A stretch of 64,000 nt of DNA from Pseudomonas sp. FP2335 (GCF_030687535.1 NZ_CP117437.1:5515501-5579500), one strand, 5' to 3'. Shown: positions 7,534-16,720, numbered from the stretch's first letter. A program made the numbers and translations. The notes: generated by a model from the sequence alone, not told the origin.

Positions 7534-8714
7534 TCGACATCGACGCCCGCATCATCCGTGACGGCCATTTGCAGACCCTGCGCCTGCAAGCCAGCGACCT
7601 CGCCCAGGCGCGCCAGCAACTGCAAGCCGATGGCGCCCAGGTTGTCTCACTGAAAACCCGTCGCCAGCTCAAGTTGCCCAGCCGCCGCGCCAAGTTCGCC
7701 CTGGGCCTGTTTATCCAGGAGTTGGTGGTGTTGCTCGACGCAGGCCTGGTGCTGGTGGAAGCCGTGGAGACCCTGCGCGACAAGGCGCCGCCGGGGATCA
7801 ACCGCCAGGTGATGAGCGACTTGCTGGCCTCGATGTACGAGGGCAACGCTCTGTCCAAGGCCATGCAGCTCAAGCCACAGACCTTTCCCGAGTTGCTGAT
7901 CGCCACCGTGGCGTCCTCGGAACACAGCGGCCAATTGGCGGTGGCGCTGCGTCGTTATCACCATTTCGAGGCGCACTTGGAGACAGTGAAAAAACGCGTC
8001 AGCGGTGCGCTGATGTACCCCTTGGTGGTGCTCAGCGTCGGCGCCTTGATCCTGTTGTTCCTGCTGTTTTTCGTGATCCCGCGCTTCGCCTCGGTGTTCG
8101 ACTCGGTCACCGACCTGCCCGCCACCGCACGTTTCATGGTGTGGTGGGGCGCGCTGGTGGAGACCCGTGGCAGCGAACTATTGATCGGCGTGGCGCTGGC
8201 AATTGTCGGCCTGGTGCTGCTGTTGCGCAGCGCCGCGTTCAAGCGGCGCGTCGCCGACCTGTTCTGGAAGATCCCCAGCCTCGGCGCCCAGCGCACGCTG
8301 TTTATCCTCGCGCGGTTCTACCGCACCGCCGGCATGTTGCTGATGGGCGGGATGCCCGTGGTCACGGCGGTGCACATGTCCGGCGCACTACTGCCCGCCG
8401 AGCGTCAGGGCGCGCTGCGCCAGGCCATGACCGACATCCAGGCCGGGCAGCCGCTGTCCACGTCCCTGGCCCGCCATCAACTGACCACCGCCGTCGCCGA
8501 ACGCCTGTTACGGGTCGGTGAACAGAGCGGTGAACTGGCGGCGATGTGCGAGCGCATTGCGCAATTTCACGATGAAGCGCTGGAACGCGCCATCGAACTC
8601 TTCAGCAAAGTTTTCGAGCCTCTGTTGATGCTGGTGGTGGGCGGCTTGATCGGCCTGATCGTGTTCATGTTGTACATGCCGATCTTCGAACTGGCAGGTT
8701 CCATTCAAGGGTAG
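7530..8714 (+). CDS. gspF: Type II secretion inner membrane platform protein GspF
   Basis: Polytopic inner-membrane protein linking the ATPase to pseudopilus growth. From ATG 7530, which overlaps the stop of the transglycosylase gene, it has 394 residues, close to the family's 400. Two T2SSF domains are visible, each starting with a cytoplasmic helical bundle (FIQELVVLLDAGLVLVEA; FYRTAGMLLMGGMPVVTA), with hydrophobic spans around LILLFLLFFVIPRF and at the C terminus (LMLVVGGLIGLIVFMLYMP). The frame opens upstream to 7473 but that would overlap the preceding gene. Confidence 0.93.
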   Translation: MIDIDARIIRDGHLQTLRLQASDLAQARQQLQADGAQVVSLKTRRQLKLPSRRAKFALGLFIQELVVLLDAGLVLVEAVETLRDKAPPGINRQVMSDLLASMYEGNALSKAMQLKPQTFPELLIATVASSEHSGQLAVALRRYHHFEAHLETVKKRVSGALMYPLVVLSVGALILLFLLFFVIPRFASVFDSVTDLPATARFMVWWGALVETRGSELLIGVALAIVGLVLLLRSAAFKRRVADLFWKIPSLGAQRTLFILARFYRTAGMLLMGGMPVVTAVHMSGALLPAERQGALRQAMTDIQAGQPLSTSLARHQLTTAVAERLLRVGEQSGELAAMCERIAQFHDEALERAIELFSKVFEPLLMLVVGGLIGLIVFMLYMPIFELAGSIQG

Positions 8715-8718
8715 CGCC

Positions 8719-10359
8719 ATGAGCGAACAGACACGGCAATGGCAAGCATTGGCGCAACAACGCTCGATGTCCCTGGCCAACTACCTGCTGGAAGTGCTGG
8801 ACAAGGCACCCGATCAACTCGCAACCATCGCCACCCCCCTGGGCCTGACGCCGATCAAACCCGAGCACCTGACGGAAAACCACTGGCGCTTCGACCTGCT
8901 GTCACTGCCCCAATCGCTGATGCACAACGTGCTGCCCCTGGACTACAAGGGCTACCCCTGCCTGGCGCTCGGCGACCCGTTCACCCTGGCCAATCGGCAC
9001 TGGATCCAGTCCACTCCCAGCCTGCATTCACTGCCCCTGGCGATGAGCCTGCCGGGCGCGGTCAAGGCCCAGTTGGCGCTCGCCGAAACCAGCCAGCGCG
9101 TGATGCAGCCCTTTGGCGAGGACAATGAAGACGCCCGCGTCGGCCAGGCCGCCCAGGAAATCTCCCTGAGCAGCATCGCCCGCGACGACAACCCCGTGGT
9201 GCGCCTGATCAACTCCATGTTGTTTGATGCGCTGCAAAGCCGCGCCAGCGACATCCATCTGGAGACCAACCCCGAAGGCCTGGACATCAAATACCGCATC
9301 GATGGTGTGCTGCAAGCGATGGGCAAGGCCAACGGCCTGGACATGGCCGAGCAGGCGCTGTCGCGGATCAAGGTCCTGTCGGAACTGGACATCGGCGAGC
9401 GCCGGGTGCCCCAGGACGGGCGATTCAAGATGAAGATCCAAGGCCGTGAGGTGGATTTTCGTGCGTCGATCATGCCCAGCATCCATGGCGAAGGCGCGGT
9501 GCTGCGGATTCTCGACAAGTCCCAGCGCGGTGAATCCCTGAGCCTGGAAAGCCTCGGCCTCGCCGCCGACACCATCGCCCGCATCCGCCTGCTGGCCAGC
9601 GAGCCCTACGGCATGCTGCTGGTGACCGGGCCCACCGGCAGCGGCAAATCCACCACGCTGTACGCGACCCTGTCGGAGATCAACACCGGCGAGAAAAAAA
9701 TCATCACCATCGAAGATCCGGTGGAATACGAACTACCCGGTGTGCTGCAGATTCCGGTGAATGACAAAAAGGGGCTGACCTTCGCCCGCGGTCTGCGCTC
9801 TATCCTGCGCCATGACCCCGACACCATTCTGGTCGGGGAAATCCGCGATGGCGAAACCGCCGGCATCGCGGTGCAAGCGGCACTCACCGGGCATCTGGTG
9901 ATGTCCTCGGTGCACGCCAACAGCGCGTTCAGCGTGCTTGAACGCTTTACCTACATGGACGTGGACCCGGCCAGCTTCGTCGAAGCCCTCAACGGTGTGG
10001 TCGCGCAGCGGCTGGTGCGGCGGGTGTGTCCGGATTGTGCGGTGAATGCCGAACCCGACGCCGACAGCGCCCGCCTCGTCCAGCTTGCCGATGACCAACT
10101 CAAACACGGCCACTACCGCGCGGGCAAAGGCTGCGACGCCTGTCGTCACACGGGTTATCGCGGACGGCTCGCCCTGGCGGAAGTGCTCACGCTGAACGAC
10201 AGCATCAAGGAGGGCCTGCTCAACCGCAGCTCGGCAGCCACCTTGCGCGAGCTGGCGCGTGAGACTGGCCATGTGTTCATGCGTGAGATCGGCCTGGCCC
10301 ATGCCGCCCAGGGCCACACCACGATCAAGGAGATCCTCCGTGTCCTTCCCTTTCATTGA
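8719..10359 (+). CDS. gspE: Type II secretion ATPase GspE
   Basis: Cytoplasmic hexameric ATPase that drives pseudopilus assembly. The 546 residues comprise an N-terminal docking domain (1-150), a PAS-like N2 domain (ASDIHLETNPEGLDIKYRID), the Walker A box GPTGSGKST near residue 305, the Asp box IITIEDPVEY, Walker B ILVGEIRD, and a C-terminal zinc motif CPDCA with CDACRHTGYRGR. All key residues are intact. It starts four bases after gspF, and the next gene begins inside its 3' end. Confidence 0.95.
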   Translation: MSEQTRQWQALAQQRSMSLANYLLEVLDKAPDQLATIATPLGLTPIKPEHLTENHWRFDLLSLPQSLMHNVLPLDYKGYPCLALGDPFTLANRHWIQSTPSLHSLPLAMSLPGAVKAQLALAETSQRVMQPFGEDNEDARVGQAAQEISLSSIARDDNPVVRLINSMLFDALQSRASDIHLETNPEGLDIKYRIDGVLQAMGKANGLDMAEQALSRIKVLSELDIGERRVPQDGRFKMKIQGREVDFRASIMPSIHGEGAVLRILDKSQRGESLSLESLGLAADTIARIRLLASEPYGMLLVTGPTGSGKSTTLYATLSEINTGEKKIITIEDPVEYELPGVLQIPVNDKKGLTFARGLRSILRHDPDTILVGEIRDGETAGIAVQAALTGHLVMSSVHANSAFSVLERFTYMDVDPASFVEALNGVVAQRLVRRVCPDCAVNAEPDADSARLVQLADDQLKHGHYRAGKGCDACRHTGYRGRLALAEVLTLNDSIKEGLLNRSSAATLRELARETGHVFMREIGLAHAAQGHTTIKEILRVLPFH

Positions 10360-11065
10360 GCATGTGGTGTGGCTGCACAGCAGCGGCGCCGTCTGGGCTG
10401 CGCGCCCGCGCTGGCGCGGTGCAACGGTATGGCGCGCGGAACAGGCCGGCGAACCCTTGGCCGCCTGCGCCGAACTGCTCGCACAGGCGCCGCGCGGTCG
10501 CGTGCGCTTTCTGGACCGGGCCAGCGTGCTGCTGGGGTTTCCCCACGTGCATTACCTGATGCTGCCGTGGCAAGACGACCTGCATCGCCACACTGACTGG
10601 CAGGGCTTCGCCGAAGCCACGTTCAGCCAACAGGCCGGTATCGACAGCGAACACTGGCAGGTCCAGGTCGCCAACAGTAGCTTCGGCCGCGATCGCCTGG
10701 CGGTGGCCCTGCCACGGGACCTGCTGCAAGACATCCGCGAGCTGTTCAAGCTGGCGCACCTGCCTCTGGTGAGCTGCACACCGCTGCTCACGGCCGTGGC
10801 CCAGCGTTACTGGCGATACCTGCCCGAAGACTGCGTGCTGGCCGTCCCCGAAGCCAGCGGCCTCAGTTGCCTGTATCGACACAGCGGCGCGCCGTCCCAG
10901 GTGTGCGTGCTGCCCACCCGCCCCGACAGCCACTTGAGCGACAACCTGTTCACCGCCGACCTGCTGGCACAGCAACAGGCGACGACCACGCTGATCGTCG
11001 CCAATCGCCCTGTCTCGCCCTGGCTGGGGCCCTTGCATCCGTGGCTGGAGGAATCGTCCACATGA
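10340..11065 (+). CDS. PilM/GspL-cytoplasmic-domain-like protein
   Basis: Soluble 241-residue protein in the position where PilM lies in pilMNOPQ, or where the cytoplasmic part of GspL is expected. It has no membrane helix and no sharp family motif; the assignment rests on position and on an actin-like alternation of strands. In known systems this subunit docks the ATPase to the membrane complex. The GTG at 10340 has AGGAG about 7 bases upstream and overlaps gspE by 20 bases; the frame extends further back to 10259. It overlaps the next gene by four bases. Confidence 0.65.
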   Translation: MSFPFIEHVVWLHSSGAVWAARPRWRGATVWRAEQAGEPLAACAELLAQAPRGRVRFLDRASVLLGFPHVHYLMLPWQDDLHRHTDWQGFAEATFSQQAGIDSEHWQVQVANSSFGRDRLAVALPRDLLQDIRELFKLAHLPLVSCTPLLTAVAQRYWRYLPEDCVLAVPEASGLSCLYRHSGAPSQVCVLPTRPDSHLSDNLFTADLLAQQQATTTLIVANRPVSPWLGPLHPWLEESST

Positions 11066-11616
11066 AATCCCGGCTCGCCAGCGCCTGGCACACCCTGCGC
11101 ACGCCGCAGGCGCCAGCGGTGGACTTGCAACGCCCCGACGGCGTCCATCGGCCGCTGGTCGCCATGCTGTGGCTGCTCACGCTGGGAGTGCTGCTCAACA
11201 CCTGGTTGCACTGGCAGCGCATGGACCACCAGCAACGCCAGACCGATGCACGGGAGCAGCAGTTCATCGAGCTGACGCGACGCCAGGAGCAATTGATCCA
11301 GGCTGCGAGTCGCCTGTCGCCCCGGCAGAAACAACAGCTGGCAGCGCTATCCAAGCAAGCGGCGACACCCTTCGCGCTGATCGACGCCGTGGCGCAAGCC
11401 TGGTCCCCCGACGTGGCCCTGACCCGGGTCGAGGTCAACACCCAGACCCAGCTGTTGCACATGGAGCTGGAGGCCAGGCGGCTGGGCGATGCGTTCCGCT
11501 TTGTCGAACGGCTCAAGGCCCAGCCGCGGCTGCATGTGAACCTGCAACAAAGCACCCTCAAGACCAATGACCCGCAACACCCGGTGCAGGTCAAGATCGC
11601 CGTGGGCGCGGGGTAA
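11062..11616 (+). CDS. PilN-like inner membrane assembly protein
   Basis: A 184-residue bitopic protein. A cytoplasmic N terminus of about 32 residues precedes one transmembrane helix (LVAMLWLLTLGVLLNTWL), then a coiled-coil-like stretch rich in Gln, Arg and Glu, and a small periplasmic ferredoxin-like domain. This matches PilN, or the membrane half of a split GspL. It overlaps the PilM-like gene by four bases and is followed after six bases by the PilO-like gene. Confidence 0.72.
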   Translation: MKSRLASAWHTLRTPQAPAVDLQRPDGVHRPLVAMLWLLTLGVLLNTWLHWQRMDHQQRQTDAREQQFIELTRRQEQLIQAASRLSPRQKQQLAALSKQAATPFALIDAVAQAWSPDVALTRVEVNTQTQLLHMELEARRLGDAFRFVERLKAQPRLHVNLQQSTLKTNDPQHPVQVKIAVGAG

Positions 11617-11622
11617 TCGCCC

Positions 11623-12159
11623 ATGGACGCGTTGACTCGTCACCTGCCGCGCGTGCGCTGGCACCTCATGCAATGGCAACGGCGTCTGGGCTCCTGGGGG
11701 CTGCTGGCATTGGCCGTGATGGCGACTGCACTGGTGGTCGAAGTCACGGTGATTCAACCGGCGGGCATCGTCGACCGCCAGCGCCGCCAGGAACTGGAGG
11801 CCGGCATCGCCGAACGGCCCCAGGACGTGCAAGTCACGGAGCCTGCGGCCGTCGAAAAAATGCCCAGTGCCGACGACTTTGCGCTGCGCCTGGAACAGCT
11901 GCTGGGCTCCCTCACCCAACGCGGCTTCGTGATCGAGCAAACCACCCTGGCCTACTCCGCCCCCGGCGACACCGGGCTGCAACGCCTGGACGTGGAAATC
12001 CCGTTGGTCGGGCCCTACAGCCTGCTGCGCGAGGCTTTGGTGGACATCGCGCAACAGCCGGCAGTGCGCATTGAAAACCTCATGCTGGAACGCAAGGAGA
12101 TCATCAGCAGCCGGCTGAACATCAACCTCAAGATCAGCCTGCTGGGGGTGACGCAATGA
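11623..12159 (+). CDS. PilO/GspM-like inner membrane assembly protein
   Basis: A 178-residue bitopic protein with a membrane helix at about 27-45 (LLALAVMATALVVEVTVI), a coiled-coil-like linker and a C-terminal domain resembling PilO or GspM (VEIPLVGPYSLLREALVDIA). In type IV pilus machines PilN and PilO form the periplasmic dimer joining the ATPase complex to the secretin. ATGA overlap with the next gene. Confidence 0.72.
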   Translation: MDALTRHLPRVRWHLMQWQRRLGSWGLLALAVMATALVVEVTVIQPAGIVDRQRRQELEAGIAERPQDVQVTEPAAVEKMPSADDFALRLEQLLGSLTQRGFVIEQTTLAYSAPGDTGLQRLDVEIPLVGPYSLLREALVDIAQQPAVRIENLMLERKEIISSRLNINLKISLLGVTQ

Positions 12160-12644
12160 AGCTGCCTCTCTATCTACGCGTGCTGTTGCTGCTCACCGTC
12201 ATCGGCTGCGCCTGGCTGTTCTGGCAGGACACGCCGGACAGTCCGGTCAGCGCCCCCACGGCAGTGGCCGCCAAGCCGGTGGCCGCCGCACCGGCACCCC
12301 AGCCCGTGCACGCACCGGCGGCCATGGTCGAGCTGTTCCCCGCGCAAACCTGGACACCCCCGCCGCCACCGCCGATACCTGTGGATAACTCGCCGCCCAA
12401 ACCGCCGCCGCTGCCATTCACTGTCAGTGCGCAATGGCGCTACGAGAACCAAGCGAAAATCGTCGTGCTGCAAGGCAACGGCAGCCAATACACCCTGTGC
12501 AACCGCTGCTCCGTACCGGGACGTATCGTGCCCGGCAAGATGCTCGACGCGCACTACCGGCTGGACAAACTCACCGACACGCTCGTGGTGCTGACCTACA
12601 TACCGCTCAAGCATGTCAGCACCTTGCGCCTGGATACTCACTGA
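12156..12644 (+). CDS. PilP/GspC-like periplasmic linker protein
   Basis: A 162-residue protein with an N-terminal hydrophobic segment, a very proline-rich linker (about residues 65-90) and a C-terminal homology-region-like domain (FTVSAQWRYENQAKIVVLQG). VIGC at residues 15-18 resembles a lipobox, as in PilP, but the hydrophobic run continues past it, so a GspC-like anchor is equally possible. Expected role: contact between the inner membrane complex and the N-terminal domains of the secretin encoded next. Confidence 0.68.
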   Translation: MKLPLYLRVLLLLTVIGCAWLFWQDTPDSPVSAPTAVAAKPVAAAPAPQPVHAPAAMVELFPAQTWTPPPPPPIPVDNSPPKPPPLPFTVSAQWRYENQAKIVVLQGNGSQYTLCNRCSVPGRIVPGKMLDAHYRLDKLTDTLVVLTYIPLKHVSTLRLDTH

Positions 12645-12659
12645 TGAAGGGGAATGATC

Positions 12660-14600
12660 ATGTGGATGCGTACATCGATTCCCCTGGGCCTGGTGCTGAT
12701 ATTGCTTACCGGCTGCGAGACCGATCGAGCGATCAAGCACAGTGACGAACTGCGCCAGCAAGGCGACATCGTGCGCTCGGTCGAAGTGCTGCAAGCCGAA
12801 GCCAAACAGGCGCCCGACGATGTGAAATTGCGCACCGCCCAATTCAGCAAGCTGGAGTTGCTGGTCGCCCAATACAGCCGCGAAGCCAGCGCCGCACTGG
12901 TGCGCGGCGACGACGCGGCCGCCATTCGCGCGCTGCAAATCATCCTCAAGTACGACCCCGGCAACCTCGGCGCCCGCCAGGAAATCCAGAGCATCGAGGC
13001 GATGAAACAACTGCGCCCGCAACTGGCGCGGGCCTATGAAATGAAACGCGCCAACCCGGTCGAAGCGCTCAATCTGGTGCGCCAGATCATTGCGCAAAAA
13101 CCCAACTACCGAGAGGCCCTGGATTTTCGCAACGCCCTGACCCGCGAGTTGGTGAGTGCCGACTACCTGAGCGCCGACCTGTCCGAAGCCATGCGCAAAC
13201 CCCTGAGCCTGGAGTTCAGCGCCCAGAGCCTGAGCACGATCTTCGAGACGATAGCGCGGCTGTCGGGGGTCAATTTCGTCATCGACAAAGACGTCAATCC
13301 CAGCGCCTCGGCGAGCATGAGCGCCAGCCGCACCACCGCCGAAGATGCGCTGAACCTGCTGCTCGCGACCCAGGGCCTGGACAAGAAAATCCTCAACAAC
13401 AATACGATCCTCGTGTACCCCAAGCGCCCCGACAAAGAGCGTGAATACCGTGAGCTGGCCGTGCGCACCTTTTACCTCAGCCATGGTGACGCAAAGATCG
13501 TCGCCGCCGAGATCAAGCAAGTGCTCAAACCCAAGGAAGTGCTGGTGGACGAGCGCCTGAATGCGGTGATTGTGCGCGATGGGCTGGATACGTTGAGTGC
13601 GGTGGAGAAGATGGTCGAGGCCATCGACATTGCGCAATCGGAGGTCACTATCGACATTCAGGTGCTGGAGGTCAGCCTGACGGATGAACTGAATCTGGGC
13701 ATCCAGTACCCGGAGAGTCTCGGCTTGTCGGTGGGCAACCTGGCCAACGTACCCGCGGGGCTCGCGGGTGTGCCGCTGAGTGCACTGCGCGGGATCAATG
13801 GCGATAACATCCTGCTGGACTCAGGCAGCACCTCGGCCCGCATCAATATGCTGCAACGCAGCGGCAACACCGTGACCCTGGCCAACCCTCGGGTACGGGT
13901 GCGCAATCGCGAAGAGGCCCAGGTCAATATCGGCGACAAGATCCCCGTGGTCACCACCACGACGGCCAACCTGGTCACCACCTCATCCGTGGCGTACCAG
14001 GACGTGGGACTGCAGATCAGGGTCAAGCCCAATATCAGCCTCAGCGATGAGGTGAACCTGGAAGTGGATGTGGAGATGAGCCATATCACCAAGCGCATTG
14101 CTGGCTCGGAAAATGTGCCTGCCACTTTTGAATTGGGTTCGCGCTCGACCAGAACCTTGCTCACGGCGCGCAACAATGAAACCCAGGTGGTCTCAGGGCT
14201 GATCCGCACCGCCGACGTCGATGACGGCTCGGGCTTGCCGTGGTTGAGCCAGATCCCATGGATCGGCAAAAAGCTGTTTGGCACCAATCAGAGTACCCAG
14301 CAGAAAACCGAGATCATCCTGCTGCTGACTCCCAGGATCGAACGCAACCTCGACCTGCCGATTTCCCAGATCAGCACCTTCCACAGCGGCACCGAGGCGC
14401 GCAGTTCGACGGAGGGCATGATTCTGCGCGACACCACCGAGAAGATGACGCTCAAGCCTACCGGTGGCGATCCGACGCCCTCGATACCGCCACCGATGCA
14501 GCAACCGAATGCCAACTGGGCACCGTTGCCGCCGCCGTTGCCGGAATTGCTGCCCAAGCCAGCGCCGGTGCCGACACCTCAAGCCCCACAGGCACAATGA
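12660..14600 (+). CDS. gspD: Lipoprotein secretin of the type II/type IV family (GspD/PilQ-like)
   Basis: Outer-membrane channel of the system. The signal peptide ends LILLTGC, and the residue after Cys19 is Glu, so outer-membrane sorting is expected; lipoprotein secretins that can target themselves are known (HxcQ). After the Cys come a TPR-like helical segment (about 60-110), an STN/N0-type domain (LSLEFSAQSLSTIFETIARL), an N1 domain (RTFYLSHGDAKIVAAEIKQV) and the conserved secretin domain with VNLEVDVEMSHI and a C-terminal proline-rich tail. ATG 12660 is 8 bases after AGGGG; ATG 12654 is too close. No separate pilotin gene was seen. Confidence 0.88.
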   Translation: MWMRTSIPLGLVLILLTGCETDRAIKHSDELRQQGDIVRSVEVLQAEAKQAPDDVKLRTAQFSKLELLVAQYSREASAALVRGDDAAAIRALQIILKYDPGNLGARQEIQSIEAMKQLRPQLARAYEMKRANPVEALNLVRQIIAQKPNYREALDFRNALTRELVSADYLSADLSEAMRKPLSLEFSAQSLSTIFETIARLSGVNFVIDKDVNPSASASMSASRTTAEDALNLLLATQGLDKKILNNNTILVYPKRPDKEREYRELAVRTFYLSHGDAKIVAAEIKQVLKPKEVLVDERLNAVIVRDGLDTLSAVEKMVEAIDIAQSEVTIDIQVLEVSLTDELNLGIQYPESLGLSVGNLANVPAGLAGVPLSALRGINGDNILLDSGSTSARINMLQRSGNTVTLANPRVRVRNREEAQVNIGDKIPVVTTTTANLVTTSSVAYQDVGLQIRVKPNISLSDEVNLEVDVEMSHITKRIAGSENVPATFELGSRSTRTLLTARNNETQVVSGLIRTADVDDGSGLPWLSQIPWIGKKLFGTNQSTQQKTEIILLLTPRIERNLDLPISQISTFHSGTEARSSTEGMILRDTTEKMTLKPTGGDPTPSIPPPMQQPNANWAPLPPPLPELLPKPAPVPTPQAPQAQ

Positions 14601-14608
14601 AAATCAAT

Positions 14609-14697
14609 TGTGGGAGCTGGCTTGCCTGCGATGGCGGCGGGTCAGCTTGTACAGCCTTAGCTGATGGACCGCTATCGCAGGCGAGCCAGCTCCCACA
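14609..14697. repeat. REP pair, inward-facing (TGGCTTGCCTGCGAT type)
   Basis: TGTGGGAGCTGGCTTGCCTG and its near-complement (CAGGCGAGCCAGCTCCCACA) flank about 45 bases. It lies between the convergent secretin gene and etfB and may serve both 3' ends. Confidence 0.88.
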
Positions 14698-14718
14698 TGG
14701 TTTTGCAGGGTTCTCTAG

Positions 14719-15489
14719 TTAGCGGACTACACCCTCTTCCACCAACAACTTGAGGATCGCCTGGGCGCCCTCCTCCGCGCTCACACCCTTGAGCACTTGC
14801 CCACCACCGCCACTGGCCTTGGCCGTCGCGGCTTTCATCCGGTCGGCACCGCTCTTGGCCTTGATCACCTTCAAACGCTTGGGCCGTGGCTTGGCCGGTT
14901 GCAGCACTGCGGCGTTGAACAGTTCGTCTTCTGCCACCTCAACCTCATGCGCCGCTAACTCACCACGTTGCGCCGGGCCGTAGGCACTTTGCCGGGGCTT
15001 GGGCGCGGCGTTGTCCACCGTGGCCAAAAACGGCAGGCGCACCTTCAAGCGCCGCCGCTGGCCGCGAGGCAAGGCTTGCAGCACATGGGCCACGCCGCCG
15101 TCGATGGACTCCACTTGCGCCAACCCGACAATCAGCGGCCAGCCCAGTTGCTCGGCGAGCAGGAACGGCAACATGCCCGAACCTTCGCCGGTTTCCGCCT
15201 GGCTGCCGGCGAGCACCACGTGGGCACCGGCATCGCGCAAGTATTCACTGAGCACAGGCAAGGCATCGCTGCCCGCCGGTTGTTCCAGCACATGCAGTTG
15301 CGGCAAGCCCATGCCCAAATAACTGCGCAAGGTCGGCTCGGCGATGTTGCCGGCATGCAGCACCTGCAATGTATCCCCAGCCAGTTGCAGGCCCAGCTCC
15401 ACCGCGCGCGCGTCCTGCTCGGCGCGGCGCGGGCGCCCGGAGGTTGGGTGGGCGCCGATGGACACCAGGCTGATTACATTCGTGGTCAT
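14719..15489 (-). CDS. etfB: Electron transfer flavoprotein beta subunit of the dimethylglycine pathway
   Basis: Small subunit of an electron transfer flavoprotein that should take electrons from the DgcAB dimethylglycine-oxidising complex. It shows the ETF domain layout (VSIGAHPTSGRPRRAEQDARAVE is replaced in other ETFs by similar text), the QAETGEGSGMLPFLLAEQLG segment typical of EtfB, and a long basic C-terminal region ending EGAQAILKLLVEEGVV. ATG 15489 (MTTNVISL) sits 7 bases after AAGGA; two earlier in-frame ATGs are badly spaced. It starts 10 bases after the etfA stop. About 256 residues. Confidence 0.85.
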   Translation of the reverse strand: MTTNVISLVSIGAHPTSGRPRRAEQDARAVELGLQLAGDTLQVLHAGNIAEPTLRSYLGMGLPQLHVLEQPAGSDALPVLSEYLRDAGAHVVLAGSQAETGEGSGMLPFLLAEQLGWPLIVGLAQVESIDGGVAHVLQALPRGQRRRLKVRLPFLATVDNAAPKPRQSAYGPAQRGELAAHEVEVAEDELFNAAVLQPAKPRPKRLKVIKAKSGADRMKAATAKASGGGGQVLKGVSAEEGAQAILKLLVEEGVVR

Positions 15490-15499
15490 GGTCATGTCC

Positions 15500-16720
15500 T
15501 TAAGCGGCATCGCGCTTGGCGCCGTTGCGGTAGGTCTCGACTGCAGCGATCAAGGCTTGCAGGATCGCGGCACTTTCGCCGATCACCGACAGGTCGGCAC
15601 GCTTGATCATGTCGCAGCTCGGATCGAGGTTGATCGCCACCACCTTGTCGCAGGCGCCGATGCCTTGCAGGTGCTGGATCGCCCCGGAAATCCCCACGGC
15701 CACGTAGACCCGGGCGGTGACCCAGGTGCCGCTGGCGCCGACCTGGCGATCACGGCCCATGAAGCCATCGTCCACTGCCACCCGCGAAGCGCCTTCGGTG
15801 GCACCCAGTGCGGCGGCAGTCTGGTGGAACAGCGCCCAGTCCTTAACGCCATTGCCGCCGGAGAAAATGAACTCCGCCTCGGCCATCGGAATCGCTGCCG
15901 GGTCCACGGCCACCGCGCCGAGGTCCTCGATACGCGGCAGGCTGCGCGCCAGGGTTGTGGATAACTCCACGGGCAGCACTTCGTGCCGGGTTTCGCTGAC
16001 GGGTTCAGCGCATTCCACGGCAGCCAGGATCAGGCGCGGCAGTGGCCGGGCCAGGTCTTCCTGGCCCGCGCCGGCACGGCCGATGCACTCGTCGCCCTTG
16101 ATCTGCCACACCCGTGTGGCCGGACGCTCCTTGAGGCTGGCGGCAAACCGTCGTCCCAGTTCCCCACCGCCACTGCGGCTGTCCGGCAGCAGCCAGTGAC
16201 GCGGGTTGAACTGGTTATCCACAGCCCGCAAACCTTGCACGCGTTGCTCCGGTGAATAACCGTCGAACTCGTGGCCTTCCAGCACCAGCAGGCGATCCAC
16301 GCCCGCAGTGGCAAACGTGTTTTCCTTATGCTCGCCAAACACCACCGCCAGCACTGCGCCGTCGCTGCCGGCGAGTTGCCGGGCGAGGCCGAGCAGGTCG
16401 CGGTCGTGGCTGCTCAGGCGGCCACCGACCATGTCCGGCACCACGTTGATGTAGAACGCCGGCGCCGCCACCTGATGCAGCGGCAACTGCACTTGCACTG
16501 CCGCCGTGCGTTTGGCCGCGCCGCCCTGCTGGGCGCCGCTGCGGTCGATGCGCTTGATGCCGTTGGGGCCGATAAAACCGACGCCATGCACGTTCTTGCG
16601 GACGATGCCGTTAGGCCCCATCCAGCTATGTTGTACGGGCTGCATCGCTGCGTGCAGCGGGTGCAGACGGTTGCGGGCGATCCATTCGGCACGGGGGTCG
16701 CGGCGGATAATGTCGCTCAT
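15500..16720 (-). CDS. etfA: Electron transfer flavoprotein alpha subunit of the dimethylglycine pathway
   Basis: FAD-carrying subunit of the same flavoprotein. The C-terminal FAD domain is clear: MGRDRQVGASGTWV, YVAVGISGAIQHLQG and AINLDPSCDMIKRADLSVIG. At 406 residues it is longer than housekeeping EtfA (about 310); the first 80 residues are an extension seen in this pathway's version. Its ATG overlaps the dgcB stop (ATGA), indicating coupled translation. Two antisense-strand DnaA-box sequences fall inside it (15956-15964 and 16215-16223). Confidence 0.9.
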   Translation of the reverse strand: MSDIIRRDPRAEWIARNRLHPLHAAMQPVQHSWMGPNGIVRKNVHGVGFIGPNGIKRIDRSGAQQGGAAKRTAAVQVQLPLHQVAAPAFYINVVPDMVGGRLSSHDRDLLGLARQLAGSDGAVLAVVFGEHKENTFATAGVDRLLVLEGHEFDGYSPEQRVQGLRAVDNQFNPRHWLLPDSRSGGGELGRRFAASLKERPATRVWQIKGDECIGRAGAGQEDLARPLPRLILAAVECAEPVSETRHEVLPVELSTTLARSLPRIEDLGAVAVDPAAIPMAEAEFIFSGGNGVKDWALFHQTAAALGATEGASRVAVDDGFMGRDRQVGASGTWVTARVYVAVGISGAIQHLQGIGACDKVVAINLDPSCDMIKRADLSVIGESAAILQALIAAVETYRNGAKRDAA

